From Streptomyces physcomitrii (GTDB lineage: Bacteria > Actinomycetota > Actinomycetes > Streptomycetales > Streptomycetaceae): a stretch of DNA of 64,000 bases. The position numbers and the translations under genes are program-made. This document shows, in pieces, positions 9,113 to 16,787 of this stretch. Below the pieces are notes generated by a model. It was given only the letters and a program-made list of their open reading frames with translations. It was not told the origin of the DNA and did not search any database. How positions within the stretch are numbered: position 1 is the stretch's first letter; each line of letters begins with the position of its first letter. Where the stretch lies: positions 1-64,000 of the forward strand of contig NZ_JAAWWP010000019.1 of NCBI RefSeq assembly GCF_012273655.1, in the 5' to 3' direction.

Positions 9113-10813
9113 TCAGCGCCGCGGCACCTCGGCGGTGAGCGGTTTCCCGCCCGGCCGCTCGATGCGCACCTGGTGCTCCAGGTGGCCGCCGGTGAGCAGG
9201 ACCAGACCGAGGGCGGGGGAGACGCAGACCGTCTGCTTCAGGGTCACGCTCCGGCCGCCCTTCAGCGGATCGAGCCGTACCGGCTTCGCCTCGGTGGCGC
9301 CCCAGTCGTGCCCGAGCGCGCCGAAGGTATGGGTACGGAAGGAGAGTTCGGCGTCCTTCACGGTGCCCTTGCCGGTGTTGGCCAGGGTCAGGCTCACCTT
9401 CTCGCACCAGGGCCGCTCGCCCCGCTCCCGCTCCGGCGAGCGGATCTTCAGCACCTCGTCGGGGTCCGGCTTTGAGGGCGGCTCGGTGCCGGGGCCGTCC
9501 GAGGGCGGGTCCGGATCCGGCTGTCCGGAGGGCGGGTCGGCCGGGGTGCCCGGCTTCTGCCCCGGATCGTCCGGCTGCTGACCGGAGCCGTCCGGCTGCC
9601 GGCCGGGCTTCGAGGGCGAGGGCGGCTTCTCGTCGCCGGTGGCCGGGGGGCGGCCCTTCTCCGGGTCGACGGCGGCGCCCGGCCCGGGTCCCGAGGTGAT
9701 GCCGAGCCCGTCCACGAGGAGTTCGTCCGTGGTGACCAGGGCCTGCTCGGCCTTCACCTCGGTCATGAAGACGAAGGGCGGGATGATCGGGGGCGTGGGC
9801 AGCGTCTCGGGCGAGAAGCTGAGGCAGAGGATGCCCTCGATGCAGCCGGAGAACTTCTTCATGTAGAGGGTGACGTGCCCGCGCATCTCCAGGTCGTCCG
9901 CGGTCAGTTCCTCGTGCGCGGCCCCCGGATCGCGGGTGGTCATCCGGTAGTTCTCCAGCGAGGCGGCCGCCATCCGCAGCACGATCACCTTCATCGGGCC
10001 CTGGGCGGTGGGCAGTTCGGTGATCCCGGAGAGCGCGAAGCCCTTCGGGGCGAACCGGGTGGTGGTGATGGCGGCGGGCACCGCACCGGCCTGCGGCGCC
10101 CCCGCCGCGAGCCGGGCCTCCACACGACCGGCGGCCTTCGCGCGTCCACCGGAGTCCGCGCGTCCACCGGAGTCCGCAGGCTCACCGGAGTCTGCCCGTC
10201 CGCCCGGGTCCGCCGCCCGCGCCTCGGGCGCCCCGGAGCCGAGCAGCGCCGCGAGCAGGGCGAAGGGCAGCAGTACCGCGAGGGTGCCGCGGACCTTGCG
10301 GTCCTCCCGGGCGCCGGCGGGGGTGCTCCTCTCCCCGGCTCCGCCCTCGCTCCCGGCGGGGCCGGCCGGGTCGGCGGGCGGGTTCCAGCCGAAGCCCAGC
10401 GCGCTGCCCGCGATGCCGAGCGCGGTGCCGAGCAGGAAGCCGCCGAGGTTGGTCGCCACGAAGGACAGGACGGACAGGAGCAGGGCGTTGAGGCTGACGT
10501 AGGCGCGGGCGTGCGGGGCCGCCCAGAGGAAGGAGCCCGCCAGGATCAGGGCGAGCCCGAGCCCGATGGCGGCGATCCCGCCGAGGCCCAGGCTGACCAG
10601 GACGCCGATGGGGGAGAGCGGCACGAGCAGCAGCTCGGCGCCCGCGGCCATCAGCAGCAGCCCGCCCCAGAAGGGCCGCCGTCCGCGCCAGTCGCGGAAG
10701 GCGGCCCGCGCCCGGGGCAGCGGCAGACGGGCGTCCAGCCACTCGCCCCGGCGGCGGCGGGCGGAGCCGCGCGTGCCCTCGCCCGCCGTGCGGCGCCCGG
10801 TCCTCAGTAGCAT
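9113..10813 (-). CDS. DUF6114 domain membrane protein
   Basis: A 566-residue protein. The N-terminal third has four to five membrane helices (WGGLLLMAAGAELLLVPL, LGLALILAGSFLWA, FVATNLGGFLLGTALGIAGSAL), matching DUF6114. A further helix (LAVLLPFALLAALLGSG), a linker with short GRADSGG-type repeats (10145-10205), an extracellular beta-rich segment with a CIEGILCLSF motif, and a Pro/Asp-rich region (about 385-450) follow. The start ATG at 10813 overlaps the stop of the DUF6230 gene by 10 bases, so the two are translationally coupled. DUF6230 and DUF6114 genes occur as a pair in Streptomyces; function is unknown, probably cell envelope. The long extracellular C-terminus is more than the domain needs. 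Confidence 0.75.
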   Translation of the reverse strand: MLLRTGRRTAGEGTRGSARRRRGEWLDARLPLPRARAAFRDWRGRRPFWGGLLLMAAGAELLLVPLSPIGVLVSLGLGGIAAIGLGLALILAGSFLWAAPHARAYVSLNALLLSVLSFVATNLGGFLLGTALGIAGSALGFGWNPPADPAGPAGSEGGAGERSTPAGAREDRKVRGTLAVLLPFALLAALLGSGAPEARAADPGGRADSGEPADSGGRADSGGRAKAAGRVEARLAAGAPQAGAVPAAITTTRFAPKGFALSGITELPTAQGPMKVIVLRMAAASLENYRMTTRDPGAAHEELTADDLEMRGHVTLYMKKFSGCIEGILCLSFSPETLPTPPIIPPFVFMTEVKAEQALVTTDELLVDGLGITSGPGPGAAVDPEKGRPPATGDEKPPSPSKPGRQPDGSGQQPDDPGQKPGTPADPPSGQPDPDPPSDGPGTEPPSKPDPDEVLKIRSPERERGERPWCEKVSLTLANTGKGTVKDAELSFRTHTFGALGHDWGATEAKPVRLDPLKGGRSVTLKQTVCVSPALGLVLLTGGHLEHQVRIERPGGKPLTAEVPRR

Positions 10814-11433
10814 CCCTTGCCGCCCAGGCCGACGTTGATCTTCATGCCGTTGAGCTTGAAGTTGCCGCCCACGGCCGACCAGGCGCGCGAGCGCACCCCG
10901 GACACCTCGACCCCCTCCACCTGCAGACCGAAGCTGCCGCGCTTGCCCTTCACCCCCGGTACGGCGTCCAGGGTGGAGGCGTCCCGGCCGATCTGGGCGC
11001 TGCGGAAGCGCGAGTCGCCGGAGAGGTCGTCGGCGTCGATGACCAGCTTGTCCGCGGTGACCTCGCCGGCCTTGCCCCCGGCGCGGAGCCGGAAGACCAC
11101 CGTGCCGACCGGGGTCTTCACCCGGGTCGACTGGCAGATGTCGGAGAGCTTCACGTCGTTGAGGGCCAGCAGGGACACCGGGTGCCCGGTGCCGTCCACC
11201 GAGCGGTCCACGTCCACGTACGAGGCGAGTCCGTCGCTGGTCAGTTTTCCGGAGCTGACCTGGAAGTTGGTTCCCGAGACCGCGAAGTTCGCGGCCAGCG
11301 CGCCCTCGGACATCATCACCGCCAGCGCGCCCACGGCGAGGAAGCCGGGTATCGCGAGGGCGGCCGTCCTGCGCCACGAGGTACGGCCCTGTGGTCTGCG
11401 GGGGGTGGGCCCACCGCTGGATTCATCGCGCAC
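10804..11433 (-). CDS. DUF6230 family membrane-anchored exported protein
   Basis: A 209-residue protein. One N-terminal membrane segment or uncleaved signal (TAALAIPGFLAVGALAVMMSEGALA) is followed by the DUF6230 signature: ANFAVSGTNFQV, DICQST, VIDADDL, FKLNGMKINV and a final GKGCY, with Cys residues likely disulfide-bonded outside. The start is GTG 11433, set by GGGAGG 5 bases upstream; the frame is open further but without support. It is the first gene of a pair with DUF6114. Function is unknown. Two GTACATG repeats 20 bases apart lie in its promoter region. Confidence 0.8.
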   Translation of the reverse strand: MRDESSGGPTPRRPQGRTSWRRTAALAIPGFLAVGALAVMMSEGALAANFAVSGTNFQVSSGKLTSDGLASYVDVDRSVDGTGHPVSLLALNDVKLSDICQSTRVKTPVGTVVFRLRAGGKAGEVTADKLVIDADDLSGDSRFRSAQIGRDASTLDAVPGVKGKRGSFGLQVEGVEVSGVRSRAWSAVGGNFKLNGMKINVGLGGKGCY

Positions 11434-11902
11434 AACTGCCTCCCGAAGCCGTTGCAGGTTGCCGGACAGTATTGGCGAACAGTCATGTACATGGAAGACC
11501 GTCGACGTACATGAATCCCCGTTCCTGCGAGCGGCGCCCTCCGCCGGGTTCTTCGGGGGAACCGGCCGCGGGCCGCCTTGTCTTGGGACCCTGAACACAA
11601 GGCGCTCGGCGGGCCCGCGGCGGAAAGCGCTCGCCGGGGCGCCCGGCCGCGGAGTCCTCCGCCCCTCGTCAGGGCGGCGGATCGAGGTGTTCCGGCACCT
11701 CGCGGGCGGCAGAAGTCCAGGTGAAAGGTGAACAAGAGTCCAGGTACTGGATCGCCTCAAGGACTTGACGCCCAATACCAGAAGAGCGGAGCTTGGTCTT
11801 CACAACTTGTAAGCGCCGCGGGCCCCTGCGCGTTCCTGCGCCTCGGACCCCGGTCACGGGCGGCACCGGTGCCGCCGGGAACGGGCAGGAGTGGATGAGT
11901 CG
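11434..11902. promoter_or_regulatory. Divergent intergenic region between DUF6230 and rok7B7 with several dyads
   Basis: About 470 bases without a gene. On the rok side there are two AGTCCAGGT direct repeats (11714-11722, 11737-11745), the dyad TCCAG-gta-CTGGA (11739-11751), the dyad TCAAG-ga-CTTGA (11757-11768) and TTCACAACTTGTA (11799-11811). The last partly resembles the ROK site in front of xylF. This dense set fits an autoregulated repressor promoter. Confidence 0.4.
11487..11513. promoter_or_regulatory. Paired GTACATG repeats upstream of the DUF6230/6114 operon
   Basis: GTACATG occurs at 11487-11493 and 11507-11513, 20 bases (two helical turns) apart, 54 bases upstream of the DUF6230 start. 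The same heptamer lies at 8973-8979, upstream of the SDR operon. It could be a shared regulator site; this is inference from spacing only. Confidence 0.3.
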
Positions 11903-13102
11903 ATGGAGACTCCGGGGTCGCAGTCGTCGCTGCACCGGGCAAATCTGGAGCGGGTCGTACGCGCCGTACGCCTCGCGGGTTCGCTCACGCAGGCCGAGAT
12001 CGCGCGTACGACAGGCCTGTCCGCCGCGACCGTCTCCAATATCGTCCGGGAGCTGAAGGACGGCGGCACGGTCGAGGTCACCCCGACCTCGGCGGGCGGC
12101 CGCCGGGCCCGCAGCGTCTCGCTCAGCGGCGACGCGGGCATCGTCATCGGCGTCGACTTCGGCCACGAGCACCTGCGGGTGGCCATCGGCAACCTCGCGC
12201 ACCAGGTGCTCGCCGAGGAGTCCGAGCCGCTCGACGTGGACGCCTCCGCCGCGCAGGGCTTCGACCGCGCCGAGGAACTGGTCTCCCGGCTGATCGGCGA
12301 GACCGGGGTGGACCGCGCCAAGATCGCCGGGGTGGGCCTCGGCGTCCCCGGGCCCATCGACGTGGAGTCCGGCACCCTCGGCTCCACCTCGATCCTGCCG
12401 GGCTGGTCCGGCACCCGGCCCGCCGAGGAGATGCGCGGGCGGCTCGGGGTGCCGGTGCACGTGGACAACGACGCGAACCTCGGCGCCCTCGGCGAACTGG
12501 TCTGGGGCAGCGGCCGCGGGGTGCGCGACCTCGCGTACATCAAGGTGGCCAGCGGTGTCGGCGCCGGGCTCGTGATCAGCGGCAAGATCTACCGGGGGCC
12601 GGGCGGCACCGCGGGCGAGATCGGGCACATCACGCTGGACGAGGCGGGGCCGGTGTGCCGCTGCGGCAACCGCGGCTGCCTGGAGACCTTCACCGCCGCC
12701 CGGTACGTGCTGCCGCTGCTCCAGGCGAGCCACGGCACCGGGCTGACCATGGGGCGGGTGGTGCGGCTCGCCAGGGACGGCGATCCGGGCTGCCGCCGGG
12801 TGGTCGCCGACGTCGGCCGTCACATCGGCAGCGGTGTGGCAAATCTTTGCAATCTCCTGAACCCCAGCCGGGTAGTGCTCGGGGGTGACCTCGCGGAGGC
12901 CGGGGAGCTCGTCCTCGGGCCCATCCGGGAGTCCGTCGGGCGCTATGCGATCCCGAGCGCGGCACGGCAGCTTTCCGTGCTCCCGGGGGCACTTGGCGGC
13001 CGTGCGGAGGTGCTGGGCGCGCTTGCTCTGGCGCTGAGCGAGATGGGCGATTCCGCCCTGCTCGACGGCTCTCTCCAGGCTTCGCTGCCAGCCTTCACTT
13101 AG
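11903..13102 (+). CDS. rok7B7: ROK-family transcriptional repressor (Rok7B7-like)
   Basis: A 399-residue ROK protein. An N-terminal winged helix-turn-helix (about 18-65, GSLTQAEIARTTGLSAATVS) is followed by the ROK kinase-like fold: GVDFGHEHLRVAI, GVGLGVPGPID, DNDANLGALGE, GEIGH and the zinc motif CRCGNRGC. The ATG at 11903 is preceded by GGAG at a workable distance; a GTG 12 bases earlier is possible. It lies directly before the xylFGH importer, as rok7B7 does in S. coelicolor, where this regulator is known to control xylose transport, carbon catabolite repression and development. The name is by family and synteny. Confidence 0.88.
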   Translation: METPGSQSSLHRANLERVVRAVRLAGSLTQAEIARTTGLSAATVSNIVRELKDGGTVEVTPTSAGGRRARSVSLSGDAGIVIGVDFGHEHLRVAIGNLAHQVLAEESEPLDVDASAAQGFDRAEELVSRLIGETGVDRAKIAGVGLGVPGPIDVESGTLGSTSILPGWSGTRPAEEMRGRLGVPVHVDNDANLGALGELVWGSGRGVRDLAYIKVASGVGAGLVISGKIYRGPGGTAGEIGHITLDEAGPVCRCGNRGCLETFTAARYVLPLLQASHGTGLTMGRVVRLARDGDPGCRRVVADVGRHIGSGVANLCNLLNPSRVVLGGDLAEAGELVLGPIRESVGRYAIPSAARQLSVLPGALGGRAEVLGALALALSEMGDSALLDGSLQASLPAFT

Positions 13103-13136
13103 TTCACGTATGGCACCGTTGTCATCTCGTTAAGGA

Positions 13137-13149
13137 TTTACTCCTTGAC
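13137..13149 (+). promoter_or_regulatory. Predicted Rok7B7 operator upstream of xylF
   Basis: TTTACTCCTTGAC fits every position of the Rok7B7 consensus as I remember it (TTKAMKHSTTSAV). It overlaps a small dyad AAGGA-tttac-TCCTT (13132-13146) and lies 76 bases before the xylF start. It would let the ROK protein encoded upstream control the importer. Confidence 0.55.
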
Positions 13150-13225
13150 GACGACCTCGCGGCCGAGTTGACTTCCAGCCACCTCGGCCGCGACGACGCG
13201 GCCTCGTGTCAGGGAGGCACCCCAG

Positions 13226-14320
13226 ATGAACGCAATGGCGCGTCGCGCCGTCATAGGCACGGTCGCGGTTTCCATGGCACTGGCGACGGCCGCGTGCGGC
13301 AAGGCCGGCGACGGTGACAAGGCCGACGGTGGTGACGGTAAGACCATCGGTCTGCTCCTGCCGGAGAACAAGACCACGCGGTACGAGACCTTCGACCGTC
13401 CGATCATGGAAGCGAAGATCAAGTCGCTCTGTTCGGACTGCGAGGTCAAGTACAACAACGCCTCGCAGGACACCGAGACCCAGAAGAAGCAGTTCGAGGC
13501 GCTGCTCACGCAGGGCGTCAAGGTGATCATCCTCGACTCGGTCGACTACAAGGCCACCAAGTCCTGGGTGAAGAAGGCCGAGGACCAGGGCGTCAAGGTG
13601 GTGGCGTACGACCGCCTCGCCGAGGGCCCCCTCGCCGCCTACGTCTCCTACGACAACGAGAAGATCGGCCGCCTCCAGGGCGAGGGTCTGGTCAAGGCGC
13701 TCGGCGACGACGCCAAGAACAGCGATGTCGTGATGATCAACGGCTCGCCGACCGACCCGAACGCCCCCTTCTTCAAGCGCGGCGCGCACTCGGTGCTGGA
13801 CAGCAAGGTCAAGAAGATCGTCTACGAGCAGGACATCCCGGACTGGTCCCCGGACGAGGCCAACCGGAAGATGGCCAGCGCGATCGACAGCAAGGGCAAG
13901 GACGGCTTCCAGGCCGTCTACTCCGCCAACGACGGCATGGCGGGCGGCATCATCACCGCCCTCAAGCAGCGCGGCATCAAGGTCCCGGTCGGCGGCCAGG
14001 ACGCCGAACTCGCGGGCCTGCAGCGCCTGTTGAAGGGCGACCAGACCTTCACCATCTACAAGCAGATCAAGCCCGAGGCGGAGACCACCGCGGAGATCGC
14101 GGTGCGCCTGCTCAAGGGCGAGAAGCTGGGCGCGCTCACCGACACCAAGGTCGACAGCCTGAGCGGCGAGTTCAAGGGCATCCCGGCCAAGCTGTACGAC
14201 GCCCAGGTCATCACCAAGGACGACATCGCCGACACCATCGTCCGGGACAAGGTCTACAAGGCCTCTGAGATCTGCACGCCGAAGTACAAGAAGTACTGCG
14301 ACGAGGCCGGCATCAAGTAA
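13226..14320 (+). CDS. xylF: Sugar ABC transporter substrate-binding lipoprotein (XylF-like)
   Basis: A 364-residue binding protein. Lipobox LATAAC gives a lipidated Cys24 on the outer face of the membrane. The mature part has the periplasmic-binding-protein type I fold of the ribose/xylose class: IGLLLPENKTTRYETFDRP, VIILDSVDY, YDRLAEG, VSYDNEKIGRLQG, YSANDGMAGGIITAL and GGQDAEL. GGGAGG lies 9 bases before the ATG. It is the first gene of xylFGH and should capture D-xylose; a related pentose is possible. A strong hairpin after it could keep its mRNA more abundant than that of the two downstream genes. Confidence 0.9.
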   Translation: MNAMARRAVIGTVAVSMALATAACGKAGDGDKADGGDGKTIGLLLPENKTTRYETFDRPIMEAKIKSLCSDCEVKYNNASQDTETQKKQFEALLTQGVKVIILDSVDYKATKSWVKKAEDQGVKVVAYDRLAEGPLAAYVSYDNEKIGRLQGEGLVKALGDDAKNSDVVMINGSPTDPNAPFFKRGAHSVLDSKVKKIVYEQDIPDWSPDEANRKMASAIDSKGKDGFQAVYSANDGMAGGIITALKQRGIKVPVGGQDAELAGLQRLLKGDQTFTIYKQIKPEAETTAEIAVRLLKGEKLGALTDTKVDSLSGEFKGIPAKLYDAQVITKDDIADTIVRDKVYKASEICTPKYKKYCDEAGIK

Positions 14321-14366
14321 CCACCCCACCGGGCAAGGCCGTTCGACGGCCGGGCCGCCCGGCTCC

Positions 14367-14410
14367 CGGTGCCCGTCCCCTCCGCCGCGCGCGGAGCGGG
14401 ACGGGCACCG
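14367..14410 (+). terminator. Intra-operon hairpin between xylF and xylG
   Basis: A stem of 19-20 bp with one bulge (cggtgcccgtcccc-tccgc against gcggagcgggacgggcaccg) and a short loop, lying in the 165-base gap after xylF. Such hairpins after binding-protein genes commonly act as partial terminators or 3'-end stabilisers, raising binding protein over ATPase and permease. Confidence 0.7.
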
Positions 14411-14470
14411 TCCCCCGCACAGCATCAAGCGCTCCGGCCGGGGCGCTCCCGTCCCGCCGGTGAGGCGGTG

Positions 14471-14476
14471 AAGGAG
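14471..14476 (+). promoter_or_regulatory. Ribosome-binding site that sets the xylG start
   Basis: AAGGAG directly abuts an in-frame ATG at 14477 (no spacer) but lies 9 bases before the GTG at 14486. The spacing decides for GTG 14486 as the true start. Confidence 0.7.
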
Positions 14477-14485
14477 ATGATTCAC

Positions 14486-15271
14486 GTGTCCGCTACGCCC
14501 GTGCTGGCGTTGCGCGGAGTCTCCAAGCGGTTCGGTGCCGTCCAGGCACTCACCGACGTAGACCTGGAGATCCACGCCGGCGAGGTGGTCGCCCTCGTCG
14601 GCGACAACGGCGCAGGCAAGTCGACCCTCGTCAAGACGATCTCGGGCGTCCACCCGATCGACGAGGGCGGTATCGAGTGGGAGGGCAGGCCGGTACGCAT
14701 CGGCCGCCCGCAGGATGCCCAGCACCTCGGCGTCGCCACCGTCTACCAGGACCTCGCGCTCTGCGACAACCTCGACGTGGTCGCCAACCTCTTCCTCGGC
14801 AACGAGCTGCGCCAGGTCCAGGTGCTCGACGAGATCGGCATGGAGAAGCGCGCCAAGGAGCTCCTGCACACCCTCTCGATCCGCATCCCGAGCGTGCGCA
14901 TCCCGGTCGCCTCGCTCTCCGGCGGCCAGCGCCAGGTGGTGGCGATCGCCCGCGCCCTGATCGGCGACCCGAAGGTGGTCATCCTCGACGAGCCGACCGC
15001 CGCCCTCGGCGTCGAGCAGACCGCCCAGGTGCTCGACCTGGTGGAGCGGCTGCGCGAGCGCGGCCACGGCGTGATCCTCATCAGCCACAACATGGAGGAC
15101 GTGCGCGCCGTCGCCGACCGGGTCGCGGTGCTGCGCCTCGGCCGCAACAACGGTGTCTTCAGCGTCCGCGACACCTCCCACGAAGAGATCATCGCCGCGA
15201 TCACCGGCGCCACGGACAACGCCGTCACCCGTCGCAAGGCGCGGACGCTCACGAAGGAGGACGCGCGATGA
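14486..15271 (+). CDS. xylG: Sugar ABC transporter ATP-binding protein (XylG-like)
   Basis: A 261-residue single nucleotide-binding domain. Walker A is GDNGAGKST (39-47), the signature LSGGQRQ starts at 144, Walker B is VVILDEP (164-170), and the H-loop lies in LISHNMED. E. coli XylG has two fused ATPase domains (about 510 residues); this one has a single domain and must work as a dimer, as is usual in Streptomyces. It energises uptake of the sugar bound by XylF through XylH. Its stop overlaps the xylH start (ATGA, 15268-15271). Confidence 0.92.
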   Translation: MSATPVLALRGVSKRFGAVQALTDVDLEIHAGEVVALVGDNGAGKSTLVKTISGVHPIDEGGIEWEGRPVRIGRPQDAQHLGVATVYQDLALCDNLDVVANLFLGNELRQVQVLDEIGMEKRAKELLHTLSIRIPSVRIPVASLSGGQRQVVAIARALIGDPKVVILDEPTAALGVEQTAQVLDLVERLRERGHGVILISHNMEDVRAVADRVAVLRLGRNNGVFSVRDTSHEEIIAAITGATDNAVTRRKARTLTKEDAR

Positions 15272-16593
15272 GCGACCTCGCCAAGAACTCCGCGCAGCCG
15301 CAGGAGACCGCCACCGCGGTGAAGGACCCGGCCGACCCGGCCGCCGGGGGATCGGCGGCGCCCATCCCCGCCGTGGACCCGCGCCTGCTCGTGCGCGAGC
15401 AGGGCCTCAAGGGCTACGGGACCGAGTTCGTCCGCAAGATCCGCGGCGGTGAACTCGGCTCGCTGCCCGTGGTGGTGGGCCTGATCGTCATCGCGATCAT
15501 CTTCCAGGCGAAGAACGACAGCTTCCTGTCGGCGAGCAGCCTCGCCAACATCGCCGTCTTCACCTCCGGCCTCGGCATCATGGCCGTCGGCATCGTCTTC
15601 GTCCTGCTGCTCGGCGAGATCGACCTCTCGGTCGGCTCGGTGGCCGGACTCGGCGCCGCGATATGGGCGGTGCTCAGCGTCAACCACGGCTGGAGCGACT
15701 GGACCGCGGTGCTCTTCGCGGTCGTCTGCGGACTGGTCATCGGCGCCCTGCACGGCGTCTTCTTCGCCAAGGTCGGCGTGCCCGCCTTCGTGGTCACCCT
15801 CGCGGGCTTCCTCGGCTGGAGCGGACTGCAGATCTGGCTGATGGGCTCCGAGGGCAGCATCAACACGCCCGAGGGCAGCATCGTCGAGAACCTCACCAGC
15901 CACTACTTCGCCGACAAGGCCGTCGGCTACGGGGTCGCCCTCGTCGCCGTCCTCGCCTACGCGGCCTCGCTGCTGTGGGAGACCCGGCGCCGCCGCGCGG
16001 CCGACCTGCCCTCCCGCCCGATCAGCGAGATCGTGCTGCGCACCGCCGTCGTCGCGGTGATCTCCTTCGTCGTCGCCTACGAGCTGAACGAGCCGGAGGG
16101 CGCCCGCGGCCTGCCGCTCGCCCTGGTGCTCTTCCTCGCGGTCCTGGTGATCGCCGACTTCGTCGCCCGGCGCACCACCTTCGGCCGCAAGGTCTTCGCG
16201 GTCGGCGGCAACGCCGAGGCGGCCCGCCGCGCCGGTATCAACGTCGACCTGATCCGGATCGCCGTCTTCGGCATCTCCGGGATGCTCGCCGCCTTCGGCG
16301 GCCTGTTCATCGCCAGCACCGCCGGCGGCGCCACCAAGAACCTCGGCTCCGGCAACACCCTGATGCTGGTCATCGCGGCGGCCGTGATCGGCGGCACCAG
16401 CCTCTTCGGCGGCCGGGGCAAGGTCTGGTCGGCCCTGCTCGGCATGCTCGTGCTGCAGTCCATCCAGCAGGGCCTGAACCTGCTCGGCATGGCGAGCGAG
16501 ATCCAGTACATGATCACCGGCGCGGTGCTGCTCGCCGCCGTGGTCATCGACTCGGTCTCCCGCCGCACGCAGAAGACCGCGGGACGCGCCTGA
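15268..16593 (+). CDS. xylH: Sugar ABC transporter permease (XylH-like)
   Basis: A 441-residue permease of the RbsC/XylH (BPD_transp_2) family. A polar N-terminus of about 60 residues is followed by some ten membrane helices with the family motifs GEIDLSVGSVAGLGA, VPAFVVTLAG, the coupling region RRTTFGRKVFAVGGNAEAARRAGI and IGGTSLFGG. GAAGGAGG lies 7 bases before the ATG. The ATGA overlap with xylG points to translational coupling. It forms the pore for the xylose-type importer. Confidence 0.92.
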   Translation: MSDLAKNSAQPQETATAVKDPADPAAGGSAAPIPAVDPRLLVREQGLKGYGTEFVRKIRGGELGSLPVVVGLIVIAIIFQAKNDSFLSASSLANIAVFTSGLGIMAVGIVFVLLLGEIDLSVGSVAGLGAAIWAVLSVNHGWSDWTAVLFAVVCGLVIGALHGVFFAKVGVPAFVVTLAGFLGWSGLQIWLMGSEGSINTPEGSIVENLTSHYFADKAVGYGVALVAVLAYAASLLWETRRRRAADLPSRPISEIVLRTAVVAVISFVVAYELNEPEGARGLPLALVLFLAVLVIADFVARRTTFGRKVFAVGGNAEAARRAGINVDLIRIAVFGISGMLAAFGGLFIASTAGGATKNLGSGNTLMLVIAAAVIGGTSLFGGRGKVWSALLGMLVLQSIQQGLNLLGMASEIQYMITGAVLLAAVVIDSVSRRTQKTAGRA

Positions 16594-16621
16594 CCCCGGG
16601 GCCCGAGGCCCGAATCCGGCA

Positions 16622-16650
16622 GTGCCCCGCGCCGCACCGGCGCGGGGCAC
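16622..16650 (+). terminator. Terminator of xylFGH
   Basis: A perfect 13-bp stem (gtgccccgcgccg with cggcgcggggcac) and a 3-nt loop, 28 bases after the xylH stop. Confidence 0.8.
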
Positions 16651-16715
16651 CGCCGTGCGCGGGCACCGCGCGGCCCGAATCGACCGCCCGCCCCTCACGG
16701 ACGAACACGAAAGAT

Positions 16716-16756
16716 TAGACTCCTTGGATCCGGAAGACGTGAGGATCCGGAAAACG
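16716..16756 (+). promoter_or_regulatory. dxs promoter -10 and repeated leader sequence
   Basis: TAGACT (16716-16721) is a good vegetative -10; the -35 is not clear. Just downstream are two near-identical 14-mers, GGATCCGGAAGACG (16726-16739) and GGATCCGGAAAACG (16743-16756), 17 bases apart, one at the expected transcript start. They may bind a regulator or act in the leader RNA. Confidence 0.4.
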
Positions 16757-16787
16757 CTCGAAGAGCCCTAAGCGCAAGGAGGCACGG

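Noticed and set aside
14477..14479. ATG as start of xylG
   Set aside because: AAGGAG touches it with no spacer; GTG 14486 has 9-base spacing.
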